Shown here: piece after piece, positions 63,745 to 64,000 of the stretch
Numbering within the stretch: position 1 is the stretch's first letter
How the letters are laid out: each line of letters opens with the position of its first letter
Source of the DNA: Chitinophaga hostae
GTDB taxonomy: Bacteria; Bacteroidota; Bacteroidia; Chitinophagales; Chitinophagaceae
DNA length: 64,000 bases
Direction of reading: 5' to 3'
Assembly: GCF_018224885.1 (NCBI RefSeq)
Contig: NZ_JAGTXB010000003.1
Location: forward strand, 592,679-656,678
Position numbers and translations under genes: made by a program
The notes under the pieces: model-generated
What the model saw: the letters and a program-made list of their open reading frames with translations, nothing else
Told to the model about the DNA's origin: nothing
Databases searched by the model: none

Positions 63745-64000
63745 TACAACAAAAATACAAAAAGAGAATACAATTTGTTACAAAAATCCTTAAAAAGGTA
63801 ACAATATAAATAAAATAAATAATTTATTATATATTTGAAAATCAATCAAATTTAAATATCTATAATAATATTAATATTATACTTAATTTATTTTTAACAA
63901 ACAACATGTGCTGATTCTCATTTTTAGCCATTCATCACAACTATTTTTTTACAACAAATACACTTGCTGATATCATTCTGTACTACGCGTAAAACAAAAA
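63745..64000. promoter_or_regulatory. AT-rich upstream region of the toxin-antitoxin pair
   Basis: On the minus strand TATTTTTG (63750-63757) is an exact -7 box only 5 bp from the antitoxin ATG, with TTTTTG about 23 bp further upstream, so the mRNA may be nearly leaderless. On the plus strand TATATTTG (63830-63837) also matches the box and points out of the window. The rest is very AT-rich with short inverted repeats (AAATAATTTATT). No gene is visible to the window end. Confidence 0.45.

Noticed and set aside
1..64000. tRNA/rRNA genes, CRISPR arrays, integrases and complete insertion sequences
   Set aside because: Looked for by eye on both strands; no cloverleaf with conserved arms, no spaced direct repeats of CRISPR type and no transposase or integrase motif was found.

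Overview
The window looks like chromosome from a member of the Bacteroidota, most likely a Chitinophaga-like member of the Chitinophagaceae. The evidence is three ECF sigma / FecR anti-sigma / TonB-receptor cassettes, three SusC/SusD pairs, N-terminal STN domains on the receptors, many lipoproteins, few Shine-Dalgarno sequences and TAnnTTTG-like promoter boxes. I recognise no tRNA, rRNA, CRISPR array or complete insertion sequence.

Layout. (1) 1-10618, minus strand: ECF sigma, FecR, a non-SusC TonB receptor and at least five surface lipoproteins, three of them fasciclin (FAS1) proteins; the last runs off the left edge. (2) 10673-12278: an MFS exporter divergent from an HxlR regulator. (3) 12318-34309: an accessory region, AT-rich from about 12.8 kb. 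It holds four small exported proteins (three with two cysteines at the same spacing), a membrane-anchored thioredoxin, a rare FAD-oxidoreductase/GT-C membrane fusion, two paralogous S9 peptidases, an outer-membrane barrel, and a SusC-SusD-GH2 locus. (4) 34704-36697: a divergent AraC-type regulator and an SDR of HSDL2 type. (5) 37278-41120: a Zn-alcohol dehydrogenase and a GH78 rhamnosidase. (6) 41444-48444, plus strand: ECF-FecR-SusC-SusD. (7) 48522-62019, minus strand: ECF-FecR-SusC-SusD followed by a lipoprotein, a protein carrying the ApbE flavinylation motif DxxTGAT, an exported FAD oxidoreductase and ApbE itself. (8) 62082-63744: an AbiE-type toxin-antitoxin pair.

How they fit together. 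Cassettes 1, 6 and 7 have the usual trans-envelope signalling design: a loaded receptor contacts FecR through its STN domain and releases the sigma factor. Cassette 7 is the most unusual, because it has no glycosidase and instead carries what appears to be an extracytoplasmic flavin redox chain (FAD enzyme, covalent-FMN protein, FMN transferase). A candidate antisense RNA lies between its FecR and SusC genes. Region 3 is the second point of interest: small cystine-type exported proteins beside a thioredoxin, two large exported peptidases and a fused redox/glycosyltransferase-like membrane protein.

Functional calls rest on motif and family recognition by eye. Start codons were moved to an ATG where the longest frame began with TTG or GTG and a better start lay downstream. 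Base-composition statements are visual, not computed.
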